Notes: generated from the sequence alone by a model not told the origin. Positions 34,091 through 43,127 are shown, counted from the stretch's first letter. The stretch: 64,000 nucleotides of DNA from Chryseobacterium paludis (GCF_025403485.1 NZ_CP099966.1:1984001-2048000); one strand, 5' to 3'. Numbers and translations: made by a program.

Positions 34091-34900
34091 CTAGAGCAGA
34101 TAGCCTATGAAAGCTCCTGCAGCAGTCCAGTCCCTGTTGAGATTCTGAATAACATTGCTTCCAATAATTTCTAAAGCAATACTTCCTGCAATCGCATTCG
34201 CCGACATCATTTGCTTCAACTGTTCCGGAGGAAGCGTTAAGATATACTCATCCGGGATTAAAGGTGATCTGCCAGGATTTGCTGGATTTTCATTGATTAC
34301 AATATCCAGAATTTCCTGAAAATAATGGGCAATTAATTTAGATCCCTGAAATTCTAATTCTCTTTTCAATTCTATAATCTCATCCGGAGTCACCAGGTCG
34401 GAAATCGCACTTACATCAACATCGTGAACCGCATATAAGGCTTCACCTGTATTGGATGCAGTAATGGTAATATCTGTTTTGAGTACACATTTCGATTTTT
34501 CCAGATTTACTGTAAGCAGCTTTGATTCCGTTTCGGGCTCTGCAATATCTGAGAGGGTACTCAGTGGAAGAATTCTTACGTTGCATAGAAAAGTGTGATG
34601 CTCTTCGAGCTTGATCATGATCACAGCTATTCCCGTAGATTTGTCTTTCGGCTCTATCACAAATGACTGATAACTATTAGACCTTCTCCCTTTGGTACAG
34701 ATCACCTGTCTTAAAATAGGTTGTATATTGATACTTGATGTTCCCAGACTAAATACCGCACGGTCATTGTTATTTTCCAGTTTCTTAACACTGAAATAGG
34801 CATTGTCATTGGTTCTTGTCAGATAAATACTTTCGTTCAATTCTTTTAGGGAACGTAAGTTTAAAATTTTGGCAGGTTTAATTTCGCTTGAATAATTCAT
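34091..34900 (-). CDS. R-body-associated protein, paralogue of the RebB fusion without RebB
   Basis: The 269-residue protein is a clear paralogue of the first 240 residues of the gene at 26093: AKILNLRSLKELN, YQSFVIEPKDKSTGIAV, LSDIAEPETESK, VHDVDV and EIIELKRELEFQGSKLIAHY. The match runs through SANAIAGSIAL and then stops; instead of RebB it ends with a short hydrophobic tail (WTAAGAFIGYLL). It overlaps the start of the previous gene's end by 23 bases if that gene is read to its stop. This defines a new R-body-linked domain of unknown role. Confidence 0.75.
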   Translation of the reverse strand: MNYSSEIKPAKILNLRSLKELNESIYLTRTNDNAYFSVKKLENNNDRAVFSLGTSSINIQPILRQVICTKGRRSNSYQSFVIEPKDKSTGIAVIMIKLEEHHTFLCNVRILPLSTLSDIAEPETESKLLTVNLEKSKCVLKTDITITASNTGEALYAVHDVDVSAISDLVTPDEIIELKRELEFQGSKLIAHYFQEILDIVINENPANPGRSPLIPDEYILTLPPEQLKQMMSANAIAGSIALEIIGSNVIQNLNRDWTAAGAFIGYLL

Positions 34901-35084
34901 CTCTTATTTTTTTAAGTTTATCGATTAGTTTTGTTGTTATCGTTTTCTTGGTATGTTCACTTATATGTTGTTCTACAGGAACCACCGCTTCTTTAATCTC
35001 AGGTTTTACAAGGGGTTGGGTTAATTTTACAGATTTAAGCACAATTCCATCCCCATGGTCAGCCGCGGTTACATTTTTTCTCAT
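34878..35084 (-). CDS. Small basic protein of the R-body operon
   Basis: I use the ATG at 35084 (68 residues). A TTG at 35129 would overlap the previous stop in a TTGA arrangement and add 15 residues. The protein is lysine-rich at its end (LIDKLKKIRDELFKRN) and has no recognised domain. Its stop overlaps the next gene start by 23 bases, so translation of the two is probably coupled. Confidence 0.55.
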   Translation of the reverse strand: MRKNVTAADHGDGIVLKSVKLTQPLVKPEIKEAVVPVEQHISEHTKKTITTKLIDKLKKIRDELFKRN

Positions 35085-35125
35085 ACTATCTTTCTGTGAT
35101 GAGGTTTCTTCCGTAACCGGTAGGG

Positions 35126-35626
35126 TCAATCGTTTTTTTTTTCCATATCCTCCTCTTCAGCGGAAACATCTGTAAAAGAGGGCGGACTCTGGATCATGCC
35201 GGGCATCGGTGAAGCACTGCCATTAAAGATCGCACCGGAAATTTTCGTTTTTGCTTCAGCATAATCACTTACTATCTTAAATAAGTCCTTCATGATTTCA
35301 TTTCCGTTTCCTCCCATTGGATCCTGGGCAGAAGCCCCTTCAGCCTTCGCTCCGACACCTCCCGTTGGTGGAAAATAATTTCCATAGGTTAAGAAATTAT
35401 GAGCTAATTTGCTTAATGCGACTAAACCCACCTGTTCAAATCCTTTTAAAAAGGACTGTAAATCCTGAACCATCATTCCGGTAGACTGATCAATCATAAT
35501 TTTCGCAGCTCCGGTCATGGGATCGGCCTTCGGCGGCGATAGTACTTCGGTGTTCACAAACACTACCGCTTTCTCTGCCGGAGTGGTAGGATTGGCTTCC
35601 TGTTTCTCAATGTTGTTCTCATCCAT
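35126..35626 (-). CDS. R-body operon protein with RebB-like motif, 166 residues
   Basis: The middle of this protein reads MTGAAKIMIDQSTGMMVQDL, then FEQVGLVALSKLAHNFLTYG. The DQSTGMMVQ run resembles the HSTGIMFEN core of RebB, though the remainder does not. The ends are flexible and rich in P, G and acidic residues. No signal peptide. It is the second gene of the operon, 17 bases after the RebB gene at 35644. Function unknown. Confidence 0.65.
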   Translation of the reverse strand: MDENNIEKQEANPTTPAEKAVVFVNTEVLSPPKADPMTGAAKIMIDQSTGMMVQDLQSFLKGFEQVGLVALSKLAHNFLTYGNYFPPTGGVGAKAEGASAQDPMGGNGNEIMKDLFKIVSDYAEAKTKISGAIFNGSASPMPGMIQSPPSFTDVSAEEEDMEKKND

Positions 35627-35643
35627 CGTTGTAAGGTTTTAGA

Positions 35644-35859
35644 TTATCCTTTTAAAATCTTAATGGCATCTGCAACAATCGCAGGGTTAAGCTGATTCAA
35701 GTTTTGCTGATTCGTCACCGAATTCTGAATGGAAATCCCACTTGCATGGGTGGCCATCTGATAAAGCATACTCATGGCCTGTGCCGGAGACTCACCAAGC
35801 ACGGTAACATTAGTCTGCGTAACTGCATCTGTAGTCTGATTGTTTACTGTATCTGCCAT
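35644..35859 (-). CDS. RebB-family R-body protein, first gene of the long operon
   Basis: The 71-residue protein opens NNQTTDAVTQTNVTVLGESP and continues AMSMLYQMATHASGISIQNS and VTNQQNLNQLNPAIVADAI. It is RebB-like throughout but shorter than the tandem copies, lacking the QAATTQGxxQIYS segment. It begins the operon that runs down to 33405. It may be a functionally distinct subunit. Confidence 0.85.
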   Translation of the reverse strand: MADTVNNQTTDAVTQTNVTVLGESPAQAMSMLYQMATHASGISIQNSVTNQQNLNQLNPAIVADAIKILKG

Positions 35860-35997
35860 ATTTTTTGTTTAAATGGTTATTTTAGTTTTAGTTTTTTCTG
35901 ACATTCTCTAAGATTTCTCCCATCTCAATTCAATCTTTTATTTTATATTGTGATTGTAATCGCAAGTGCATCGTTACTTTCTCTCTTTTGTCTGTTA

Positions 35998-36053
35998 CAA
36001 ATGTCTTAAACTAAAACAAGTCAACACTCGGGGAAAAAACTGATTTTCAAAAA
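35998..36053 (-). promoter_or_regulatory. Promoter with shared 19-base element (long R-body operon)
   Basis: On the minus strand GACATTTG (35998-36005) is one base from TAnnTTTG. AAAAACTGATTTTCAAAAA (36035-36053) lies 29 bases upstream, identical in sequence and spacing to the element before the RebB-fusion gene. GTTTAA precedes both -7 boxes directly. The element contains an inverted repeat, GAAAA and TTTTC, on the minus strand. Confidence 0.65.
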
Positions 36054-36156
36054 CTAGGGAATTCTCCTAAAGGTGAAATGAATGGTAAAATAAAGAAGCG
36101 CTCATAAACTTGGATCTCCCTCTGGGTGGGCTTTTGCTGAAAAAAGCACCTCATAA

Positions 36157-36192
36157 AAAAAGACCATCAATCCCTAAATTGACGGTCTTTTT
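36157..36192. terminator. Orphan bidirectional terminator
   Basis: AAAAAGACC-A-TCAAT pairs with ATTGA-C-GGTCTTTTT across a 6-base loop with one mismatch. No annotated gene ends near it on either strand: the leftward operon starts at 35859 and the next rightward gene starts at 36477. It may end a small RNA. Apart from this and the promoter at 35998, the 35860-36476 gap shows nothing supported. Confidence 0.7.
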
Positions 36193-36476
36193 ATTCTTTT
36201 ATTTACAAAATAACGAGCATAACATACTGTAAAACAGTTTAATAATGTTTTTATACATTCAAAATACAGATTTTATTTTAAAAAATATGCCCTTCAAAAT
36301 AAGATTTTCATCCTCCAAATAAAAAATTTTTTTCTCATAAACATCGTATTAACCAAGCAGATACCACATTTATTTTTTTATTTATTAAAAAAATAAAATT
36401 TAACATATTAAATATAAAATAATCTTATTATTTTTGTTGAATAAACAAAAAATTTGGATAAATTAATACTAATTTC

Positions 36477-36923
36477 ATGATTGTAACAAATAAACAAAAA
36501 ATTGTCTTTAAGATGAGGCTTCTTTTGACACTTTTGATACTGAATATCTTCTTAATGATAGCAGGATATGTCTTAAGGTCATTGATCCATGAAGATTTAC
36601 AATTACCTTTATTGGGTGCCTCACTTGTATTTCTGTTACTGATCATAAGCCGTATCATCCGTTTAAGGGTATTTCATTTTGAAAATACGGGAGCTGTATT
36701 TTCAATTAAATCCTACCATCCTGTAAAAAGAGGGATTATATTTCCATCGGTAGATTATCCTGTTAATCGATTACGGGCTTTTAAGATCGAAAAGTCTCTT
36801 ATGGCAAAGAATATCGTTGTCGAGGTGAACACCCAGCAAAAAGAAAATCCACTCAGAGTAAAGCTTAAAGCTTCAAACATCACTGATAAAGACTATATGC
36901 GTATGATCAATTCCTTTACTTAA
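36477..36923 (+). CDS. Membrane protein with two N-terminal segments, 148 residues
   Basis: Two hydrophobic segments lie at about 13-32 and 43-60 (LLLTLLILNIFLMIAGYVL, LLGASLVFLLLIISRII). The remaining 80 residues are polar and strand-rich (ENTGAVFSIKSYHPV, then NIVVEVNTQQKENPLRVKL), resembling a PH-like cytoplasmic domain. No family confirmed. A TATTTTTG -7 box lies at 36429-36436. It seems to stand alone. Confidence 0.65.
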   Translation: MIVTNKQKIVFKMRLLLTLLILNIFLMIAGYVLRSLIHEDLQLPLLGASLVFLLLIISRIIRLRVFHFENTGAVFSIKSYHPVKRGIIFPSVDYPVNRLRAFKIEKSLMAKNIVVEVNTQQKENPLRVKLKASNITDKDYMRMINSFT

Positions 36924-37050
36924 TATTATTTATTTTAAACCACTGATATTTATTTAAATAGAAGTGGTTATTTAATTTTACACCCTTTTTTCGTAAGTTA
37001 GCCTCCATAAGAGCACTTCCATTTCAGTGATTATTGAATATGCATAAAGA

Positions 37051-37917
37051 GTGAAATATAAAGTAATATTTCCACGTGTATTAATTTCCTTACCCATAAT
37101 TCTGTTTATGGGTTGCAGCACCTCGGGTAACTTTGTCAGATATTCGAGAAGTTATGTTGAGGTTGGAAAGATCATGGATTCGGTTCATCTACCCTATATT
37201 ATTGATTTAGAACAAGGTGACAAGCACCTTATCGCGATGGGTGTTTCCCATACTTACAATGATAATGATCCTCAGATATCCGAAATAAAACAGACTTATC
37301 TTCAATTCAAGCCAGATATTACAATCAATGAAGGTGGGCAGATCACAAAGAAATTTGATTCTGAAAAAGAAGCTGTAGAGCAAAATGGAGAAGTAGGCTT
37401 GCTGAAATATTTAAGTGACATAGATCATAAACCATTAATAAATGGAGATATTGAGGACTCACTTGAATTTAAACTGATGTTAAAAAAATATTCAAAGGAA
37501 GATCTCCTACTCTACTATATCATGGAACGCCTCGTAATCCCACATCTAAATGGTGCTTATGGCAATAAGACAATTGAAGAGCTGTATACAAAAGCGATCC
37601 AAAAATGGTTTATTCAGGAAGGTTTTCCCGTTAATAAGGAATTACAAAACTTTGAAGGATATAAAAAATTGTATCAATCTAAAATGGGTCATCCTTTTCA
37701 ATTGAGTATGAATCCTGATATTGAACTTTTTGACTATGTAAATCCAAACTGTACCTATTGTACAATAGGCAGAAACTCTAAAATACTCCGCGATTCTATA
37801 TTACTGGAAAAAATCTCTTCTGAATTGAAAACACACGGTAAGGTGATGGTAGCATTCGGGCACGGTCATATCTTAGCCATTGAACCGGCTTTAAAAAAAA
37901 TGATGAAAAAGTTATAA
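37051..37917 (+). CDS. Lipoprotein, TraB/GumN-like domain possible
   Basis: The 288-residue product starts at a GTG and has a lipoprotein signal with the cysteine in FMGCSTSG (residue 22). Conserved-looking points are GVSHTYNDNDPQ, TINEGGQ and a late VAFGHGHILAIEPAL; this GxxH...NEGG...GxGH pattern recalls TraB/GumN/TIKI-type metal hydrolases. I rate that assignment as tentative. No operon partner. Confidence 0.55.
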   Translation: MKYKVIFPRVLISLPIILFMGCSTSGNFVRYSRSYVEVGKIMDSVHLPYIIDLEQGDKHLIAMGVSHTYNDNDPQISEIKQTYLQFKPDITINEGGQITKKFDSEKEAVEQNGEVGLLKYLSDIDHKPLINGDIEDSLEFKLMLKKYSKEDLLLYYIMERLVIPHLNGAYGNKTIEELYTKAIQKWFIQEGFPVNKELQNFEGYKKLYQSKMGHPFQLSMNPDIELFDYVNPNCTYCTIGRNSKILRDSILLEKISSELKTHGKVMVAFGHGHILAIEPALKKMMKKL

Positions 37918-38076
37918 TACTTCATCACTCAATTTCAACTTTCAACTTTCATTTTTACATTCTATTGTAACAGATCACCTTTTTATGATCAGGCTTTTAT
38001 AAGAGTTCATTCACATTCGGGAAATATCGTCAACACAACGGGAAATGCAGGTACTTATAATAATAGGGCACAACGA

Positions 38077-38084
38077 TACCTTTG
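38077..38084 (+). promoter_or_regulatory. Candidate -7 box for the spondin lipoprotein gene
   Basis: TACCTTTG matches TAnnTTTG exactly, 26 bases before the start codon at 38110. No TTG at the usual -33 distance was found, so this is tentative. Confidence 0.35.
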
Positions 38085-38109
38085 CTCTACAATATAAATA
38101 TCTAAACAG

Positions 38110-39420
38110 ATGAAAATGAATAAATTAAAATCGAGCTGGTTGGTACTGGCTGCCATACCGTTTTTTTTATTGTCGTGCGACGACAATGATGATAATCCTA
38201 TGGAAACCGGAATGCCGTCAACGATTACCATAGAAAATGTACTCGACTCTAAGCCTTTAGTGGAATCGGGCGTTTTTCAACACAACGGAGCTTCTCCTGT
38301 TATTATGCCTGGAGAATCTACTTCTTTTCAGTTTTCTGCAGCAAAAGGACAGGCGATAAGCTTTGCAACCATGTACGGCTGGTCAAATGACCTTTTCTTC
38401 GCTCCTGAAAATCCGGGAATAAAATTATACCAGGATAATGGCACCCCTATTGAAGGTGATGTTTCTTCTCAGATCAAATTATGGGACAACGGAACAAGAA
38501 TTAACCAGACTCCGGGATCTACAGTAATGCATCCTGGAACAGCAGAAACAACGGCTCAGAATATCACTGAAGTATCGGGAACTGATGCGCAAGGTCATAC
38601 CTATGCAGCTGCCTCATCATTAATGAAAGTAAATCTGCATTACGAAGGCAATTCAATGTTTACCTTAACCATTACCAATACATCGGGTAATACCTCTAAT
38701 CCAACCCCCTTCAGTCCGGGAGTATGGGCTATTTCATATATTGCAGGTGGGAATCTTCTTAATCCAGCGCCTCTTTATAAAAAAGGAAGCCCTTCTGTTA
38801 ACGGTTTGACCAAAATTGCTGAAGCCGGTGATCCTATGGATCTGGGAAATTATATCAAAGGACAAACAGGAATTTTCACTCCACTTTCTCCAATACTGGT
38901 GGTCGTTTACAATGGAATCGATAACCCGATTTATAAAACCGGAGAAAATGACAAAGGACAGGGATTAAAAGAACTGGCTCAAAAAGGAGATGCCAGTATA
39001 TTAGCGGAATATTTAAAGAAAGTTCAGGGAGTTAAACAGGTTTATGTTCTTCCGGCAGCAGGTTCTACGGTATTACTACCAAAAATTGCAGGCCAGTCCG
39101 GAGGTAAAGTTTCCCAACAGCTTAATGTAACACCTGGTGATAAAATTGCCATTGCCACCATGTATGGTTTCTCCAATGACTGGTTTTTTGCAACAAAAGG
39201 AAGTGGTATAGATGCAACTCAGAAAGGAGATATTTCATCTTCAATCGCTCTATACGATAACGGAACAGCACTTAATCAGTTTCCCGGTGCCGGAATCACT
39301 CAATTTAATTTAGCAGGTACGCCATTAACGGAAAGTAAACCTATACAAGAGGTTCCAAACCCAAATGCATTTACCACATTGCCTGCTATTTCAAATATAA
39401 TAAAGGTAAATCTTCAGTAA
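38110..39420 (+). CDS. Spondin-domain lipoprotein with two homologous halves
   Basis: The 436-residue protein has a lipoprotein signal (FLLSCDDNDD, cysteine about 23) and two spondin-like domains. Each carries a matching block: ATMYGWSNDLFFAPENPGI with LWDNGTRINQTPGS in the first, and ATMYGFSNDWFFATKGSGI with LYDNGTALNQFPGA in the second. The first half also has FSPGVWAISYIAGG. Spondin domains in bacteria are found on surface lipoproteins, with unknown roles. A thioredoxin gene follows at a 91-base gap. Confidence 0.8.
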   Translation: MKMNKLKSSWLVLAAIPFFLLSCDDNDDNPMETGMPSTITIENVLDSKPLVESGVFQHNGASPVIMPGESTSFQFSAAKGQAISFATMYGWSNDLFFAPENPGIKLYQDNGTPIEGDVSSQIKLWDNGTRINQTPGSTVMHPGTAETTAQNITEVSGTDAQGHTYAAASSLMKVNLHYEGNSMFTLTITNTSGNTSNPTPFSPGVWAISYIAGGNLLNPAPLYKKGSPSVNGLTKIAEAGDPMDLGNYIKGQTGIFTPLSPILVVVYNGIDNPIYKTGENDKGQGLKELAQKGDASILAEYLKKVQGVKQVYVLPAAGSTVLLPKIAGQSGGKVSQQLNVTPGDKIAIATMYGFSNDWFFATKGSGIDATQKGDISSSIALYDNGTALNQFPGAGITQFNLAGTPLTESKPIQEVPNPNAFTTLPAISNIIKVNLQ

Positions 39421-39511
39421 ACGAAACTGATTATTAATAAAAGATACCTAACAATTGGACATTCAAAAAGTGTCCAATTTTCTCCTAATAAATTGTAAAA
39501 ATTTAATTCAG

Positions 39512-39985
39512 ATGAAAAATCCAATACGACAAATAAAAACAACCGGCATAGTTGCTTCATTATTCTTTCTGATGCTCACTTCATTGCATGTTCAGGCACA
39601 ACAAAAAGCGGCTAAAAACATGATACAAAAAGAGGAAATCAGTTTCAAAAACAGCAGCTGGAAGGAAGTAACTGCTGAGGCAATGAAAAGTGGCAAATAT
39701 ATCTTTGTCGATGCCTACACGAGTTGGTGTGGTCCCTGTAAATTATTAAAGTCAACAACCTTTAAAGATAAAACCGCTGCAGCATATTTTAATAAGAACT
39801 TCATTAATTATACCGTAGATATGGAAAAAGGAGAAGGTATTCCGCTTGCTAAAGAATGGATGATCAACTCCTACCCTTCCTTGATTTTCTTTAAACCAGA
39901 TGGTAAGATGGCATTAAAGCAGATAGGATATGTAGACGGTAAAAATCTGATTGAACTGGGACAACAGGCGATCGCAAAAAAATAG
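39512..39985 (+). CDS. Secreted thioredoxin-like protein
   Basis: I take the ATG at 39512 since it gives a signal peptide (TGIVASLFFLMLTSLHVQAQ). The 157-residue product has the active site SWCGPCK (C73, C76), then FINYTVDMEKGEGIPLAKEW and the cis-proline region NSYPSLIFF. It should act as a periplasmic thiol oxidoreductase. It follows the spondin gene on the same strand, and an AraC gene lies 52 bases downstream. Confidence 0.88.
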   Translation: MKNPIRQIKTTGIVASLFFLMLTSLHVQAQQKAAKNMIQKEEISFKNSSWKEVTAEAMKSGKYIFVDAYTSWCGPCKLLKSTTFKDKTAAAYFNKNFINYTVDMEKGEGIPLAKEWMINSYPSLIFFKPDGKMALKQIGYVDGKNLIELGQQAIAKK

Positions 39986-40037
39986 TTAATTTTAAGTCAT
40001 CGGTATGACAGTTTAAATAATTTACCAAAGGAAAAAA

Positions 40038-40907
40038 ATGATCCGGAAATACGAAGAAAAATCAACCCTCGCCCGTTTTATCATGCATATAAACAATGAG
40101 GATCTAAAAGGGATTGGATTACGGAATGGCATACCGGTTCCGATAAATACTTTTGTGTACAATAAAGGTGAAGCGCAAACGGTAACCATAGATGAAATCG
40201 AGTATACCATGCCCGAAGCTTCTATATTACCATTAGTTGCCAGTCTTCATTTTGTTTTTGAACATCCGGATCAACTTATCGCATGGCAGTTTAATCGCGA
40301 ATTTTATTGCATTGTAGACCATGATACGGAAGTTGGATGCGTTGGTTTTCTATTTTATGGAATACAGCACCCAATGTTTATTAAACTGGGTACAGTAGAG
40401 AAAAAGGCAATGATCCAGCTTGAAAAATTATTTCATGATGAATGGAAATCGAGTGATAATTTTCAGGGAGAAATGCTGCGAACACTACTTAAACAGCTTA
40501 TCATTAAAACAACACGTATCGCAAAACAGCAATGTGAGAGCTATCAGCAGTTTCCTGATGAAAAAATGGATATTGTAAGAAAATTCATGTTGGTTCTTGA
40601 GGGAAACTTTAAGAATGAACATGGTGTTAATTTCTATGCAGCTGCACTCAATAAATCTCCAAAAACACTGAGTAATATTTTTGCTATTCTAAAACAACCT
40701 GCTCCATCAAAAGTGATACAAAGCAGAATTATTTTAGAGGCGAAACGTTATCTCCATTATTCGGATAAATCGGTAAAAGAAATCGCCTATGAACTTGGAT
40801 TTGAAAGCTCGGCTCATTTTAGTCGGTTTTTTAAAATGTATTCCGGAACCAATGCTTCGGAGTTTAGAAGCTCATCAATGACCTTACCCACAAAAATTAA
40901 TCCTTAA
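40038..40907 (+). CDS. AraC-family transcriptional regulator
   Basis: The 289-residue protein has an N-terminal cupin-like region and a C-terminal AraC HTH, with the second helix run SVKEIAYELGFESSAHFSRF and the closing MYSGTNASEFR. The ligand is unknown. It may control the spondin/thioredoxin genes upstream or the genes at 41277; no binding site confirms either. Confidence 0.9.
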   Translation: MIRKYEEKSTLARFIMHINNEDLKGIGLRNGIPVPINTFVYNKGEAQTVTIDEIEYTMPEASILPLVASLHFVFEHPDQLIAWQFNREFYCIVDHDTEVGCVGFLFYGIQHPMFIKLGTVEKKAMIQLEKLFHDEWKSSDNFQGEMLRTLLKQLIIKTTRIAKQQCESYQQFPDEKMDIVRKFMLVLEGNFKNEHGVNFYAAALNKSPKTLSNIFAILKQPAPSKVIQSRIILEAKRYLHYSDKSVKEIAYELGFESSAHFSRFFKMYSGTNASEFRSSSMTLPTKINP

Positions 40908-40960
40908 ATTAATTTTACAACTTTACGTCTTTCCTTTTATCATATAATTCTGAAAAATGT

Positions 40961-40977
40961 CTATACTATAAGTATAG
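40961..40977. repeat. Short palindrome downstream of the AraC gene
   Basis: CTATACT and AGTATAG form a 7-base inverted repeat around ATA, and TATAACTATAG extends the pattern. No T run follows, so a binding site is more likely than a terminator. The rest of 40908-41276 is AT-rich without recognised features. Confidence 0.4.
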
Positions 40978-41276
40978 TATAACTATAGAAAAACAGTCTC
41001 CAGAGGTATGCTGTCTATAAAAATCACCCTTCAGTATGCAGCAGAACTGGAATTCAAAAAAGAAATTCCCGGCAGCATAATATTAAATTCAAATAATTAA
41101 TATTCAGATAATTATAATTCATAAGTATTTCTACGGACCATCTTATTTGGTTATTTCTACTCTAAAATTCACTTCTTTTTGTTTGTTACTTTGAATTGTT
41201 CAATCAGAGTAAAACACAGGCCAAGTCAAAAAAGCCTTTTCATAAAAGAATAACAATTAACCAAAAAAACAAAACC

Positions 41277-41930
41277 ATGGACACTATTGAAATTATCAAA
41301 ACCGGAGTGGGTTTCAGCGACCCTTTTGAACCTATTGTTTCAGATCTAAAAGGAGAAGCAAAAGAATCGTATTCAATCGAAGTATCAGGACAGGGACAGC
41401 TTACAGGACTTTCCTATACCATTCCTGCACACACTGAAGGAAGAATCACAGCAACGCTTCAGATATCTGCTTTATCAAGTCAGGATGTAAAAGATCTTAA
41501 TAACCTGGCACTGGGTATGCTGGAAGCATCTTACCAAGAAGAAGTTAAAGAATATGAGAAAACATCGGCCAGTGCCAACCTATCCGTTTGGACCTGGTTC
41601 TTTGGCGGTGGTGGTGCTTCTGCTTCTTATGAAAAAACAAAGGATTCAATGAAATCTAAAGGCCTTACTGAAGCGCAGATCACTACTTTAATGAATGCAT
41701 TCCTTGAAAAGGCAAAAAACATGTCATCAGTAAAAATTGACTTCTATGTTAATAATTCTGCGAATGACTATTCTGTTTCTGGAGACCTTTATTTATATAC
41801 CGTTTCAGGATCTATCAGCACTGAAAAAGGAACATCACAATACCGTATGTTAGCTGATCAGGCTTCAGCCGGCGGTCCGCCTCCATCAGGTGGTGGGGCT
41901 CCTTCTTCAGGAACGATCAAACTGAACTAA
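41277..41930 (+). CDS. Unrecognised protein with glycine-rich hydrophobic core, 217 residues
   Basis: The start at 41277 is preferred; the longer frame adds a basic, unlikely leader. There is no signal peptide. The middle holds SVWTWFFGGGGASASYEKTK and an amphipathic helix (TEAQITTLMNAFLEKAKNMS), and the end is a P/G/S tail (GGPPPSGGGAPSSGTIKLN). I do not know the family. It precedes the protease gene on the same strand by 111 bases. Confidence 0.7.
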   Translation: MDTIEIIKTGVGFSDPFEPIVSDLKGEAKESYSIEVSGQGQLTGLSYTIPAHTEGRITATLQISALSSQDVKDLNNLALGMLEASYQEEVKEYEKTSASANLSVWTWFFGGGGASASYEKTKDSMKSKGLTEAQITTLMNAFLEKAKNMSSVKIDFYVNNSANDYSVSGDLYLYTVSGSISTEKGTSQYRMLADQASAGGPPPSGGGAPSSGTIKLN

Positions 41931-42041
41931 CACTCACTTTTAGTGAAAATCATTAAAATTCGGGACAGCATCAAAAAAGCTGTTCCGAATTTTGATACTG
42001 GTCATATCATCCTATCAACAACCCAATTAAAAACCAAAATC

Positions 42042-43061
42042 ATGAAACTAAGTAACGAAGAGCTGGCATTACATGATGTAATGGCTGCAAAACTACCTGA
42101 CCTTATTGAGGAATACTTCAAAAGACCTGAAATAACTTCTGTTGGCGTTTCCCTGAAAACCGTTAATGATGAACTTACCCATCAATTGAGCTATACTTTT
42201 GGTGTAAAAAAGAAACTTCCGCTAACAAAAGTATCGAACCCGATTCCGGCCACCATTTCAGGATATCCGACAGATGTTATTGAGCTTGATGTTCAACCTA
42301 ATACTTTAGCTGAACCTAATCCCGTCATCGAAGCTACCCGTAATGAGAAGACCGATCCATTGATCGGAGGAATCAGCATTTCAGCCAATGGTGCACTCAT
42401 GCATGGTGGAAGAGAAATAAGAGGTAATGGAACTTTAGGGGTAATGGTCAATAAAAAGAATGATGACAATCCTTATATGATGACCTGTGCCCATGTACTG
42501 GTAGGTACTACCACAAAATTGGATGCCGATGTATGTCAACAATCAAAATGGGAAACCACTTTAGACTACTGCCATGATTGTGCTGCTTTAAAGAGCTATT
42601 ATCACGAAAATGTTTCTTTTCAAAGAGGCTCATCAACCATCAGCGCATGGCTAGACTGTGCCATTGCAAGAAAAGGATGGTTTAGAAATGCTACTATAGG
42701 AAAAGTGTATGGCATAGGAAATGTGATTGGAGGGTTTGCAATAATCAACGCATCTATCATCGGTGAAGAAGTTTGTAAAAGTGGGATTACTACAGAAGTT
42801 ACCACAGGAGATATTACAAGCATCACAACGTCACTAAGACTTGACAATTTTGATGGAACAGAGGTAATTGCCACCAATCTGACCATGGTAAGAGGGAGAT
42901 CAGGACGTTTTTCCAATTCAGGAGATTCCGGATCAGCTGTCTTTACAACAAATGGTTCTCTATTGGTAGGCATACTTGGTGGGTCAACAGTTTCCGGAGA
43001 TCAGGCCTTTGTCTCTCCTTCCGATGCTATTCTCAGCAAGTGGCCAGGCCTTAGCTTTTAG
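42042..43061 (+). CDS. Trypsin-like serine protease without signal peptide
   Basis: The ATG at 42042 gives 339 residues; the upstream in-frame ATG-less extension looks untranslated. The chymotrypsin-fold triad is visible: TCAHVL (H151), WLDCAIA (D205) and SGDSGSAVF (S296). Residues 1-100 form a separate N-terminal region (ITSVGVSLKTVNDELTHQLS, a serine-protease-lead-in seen in bacterial variants). No export signal is seen, so it may be cytoplasmic or exported by another route. It ends at a strong terminator. Confidence 0.82.
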   Translation: MKLSNEELALHDVMAAKLPDLIEEYFKRPEITSVGVSLKTVNDELTHQLSYTFGVKKKLPLTKVSNPIPATISGYPTDVIELDVQPNTLAEPNPVIEATRNEKTDPLIGGISISANGALMHGGREIRGNGTLGVMVNKKNDDNPYMMTCAHVLVGTTTKLDADVCQQSKWETTLDYCHDCAALKSYYHENVSFQRGSSTISAWLDCAIARKGWFRNATIGKVYGIGNVIGGFAIINASIIGEEVCKSGITTEVTTGDITSITTSLRLDNFDGTEVIATNLTMVRGRSGRFSNSGDSGSAVFTTNGSLLVGILGGSTVSGDQAFVSPSDAILSKWPGLSF

Positions 43062-43102
43062 AATTAAAAATCCTTTTCAATTATATCATTTATACTTTGA
43101 AG

Positions 43103-43127
43103 GTGAGCCAATAGGCTCACTTTTTTT
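43103..43127 (+). terminator. Terminator of the protease gene
   Basis: GTGAGCC / GGCTCAC with loop AATA, followed by seven T. Confidence 0.88.
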
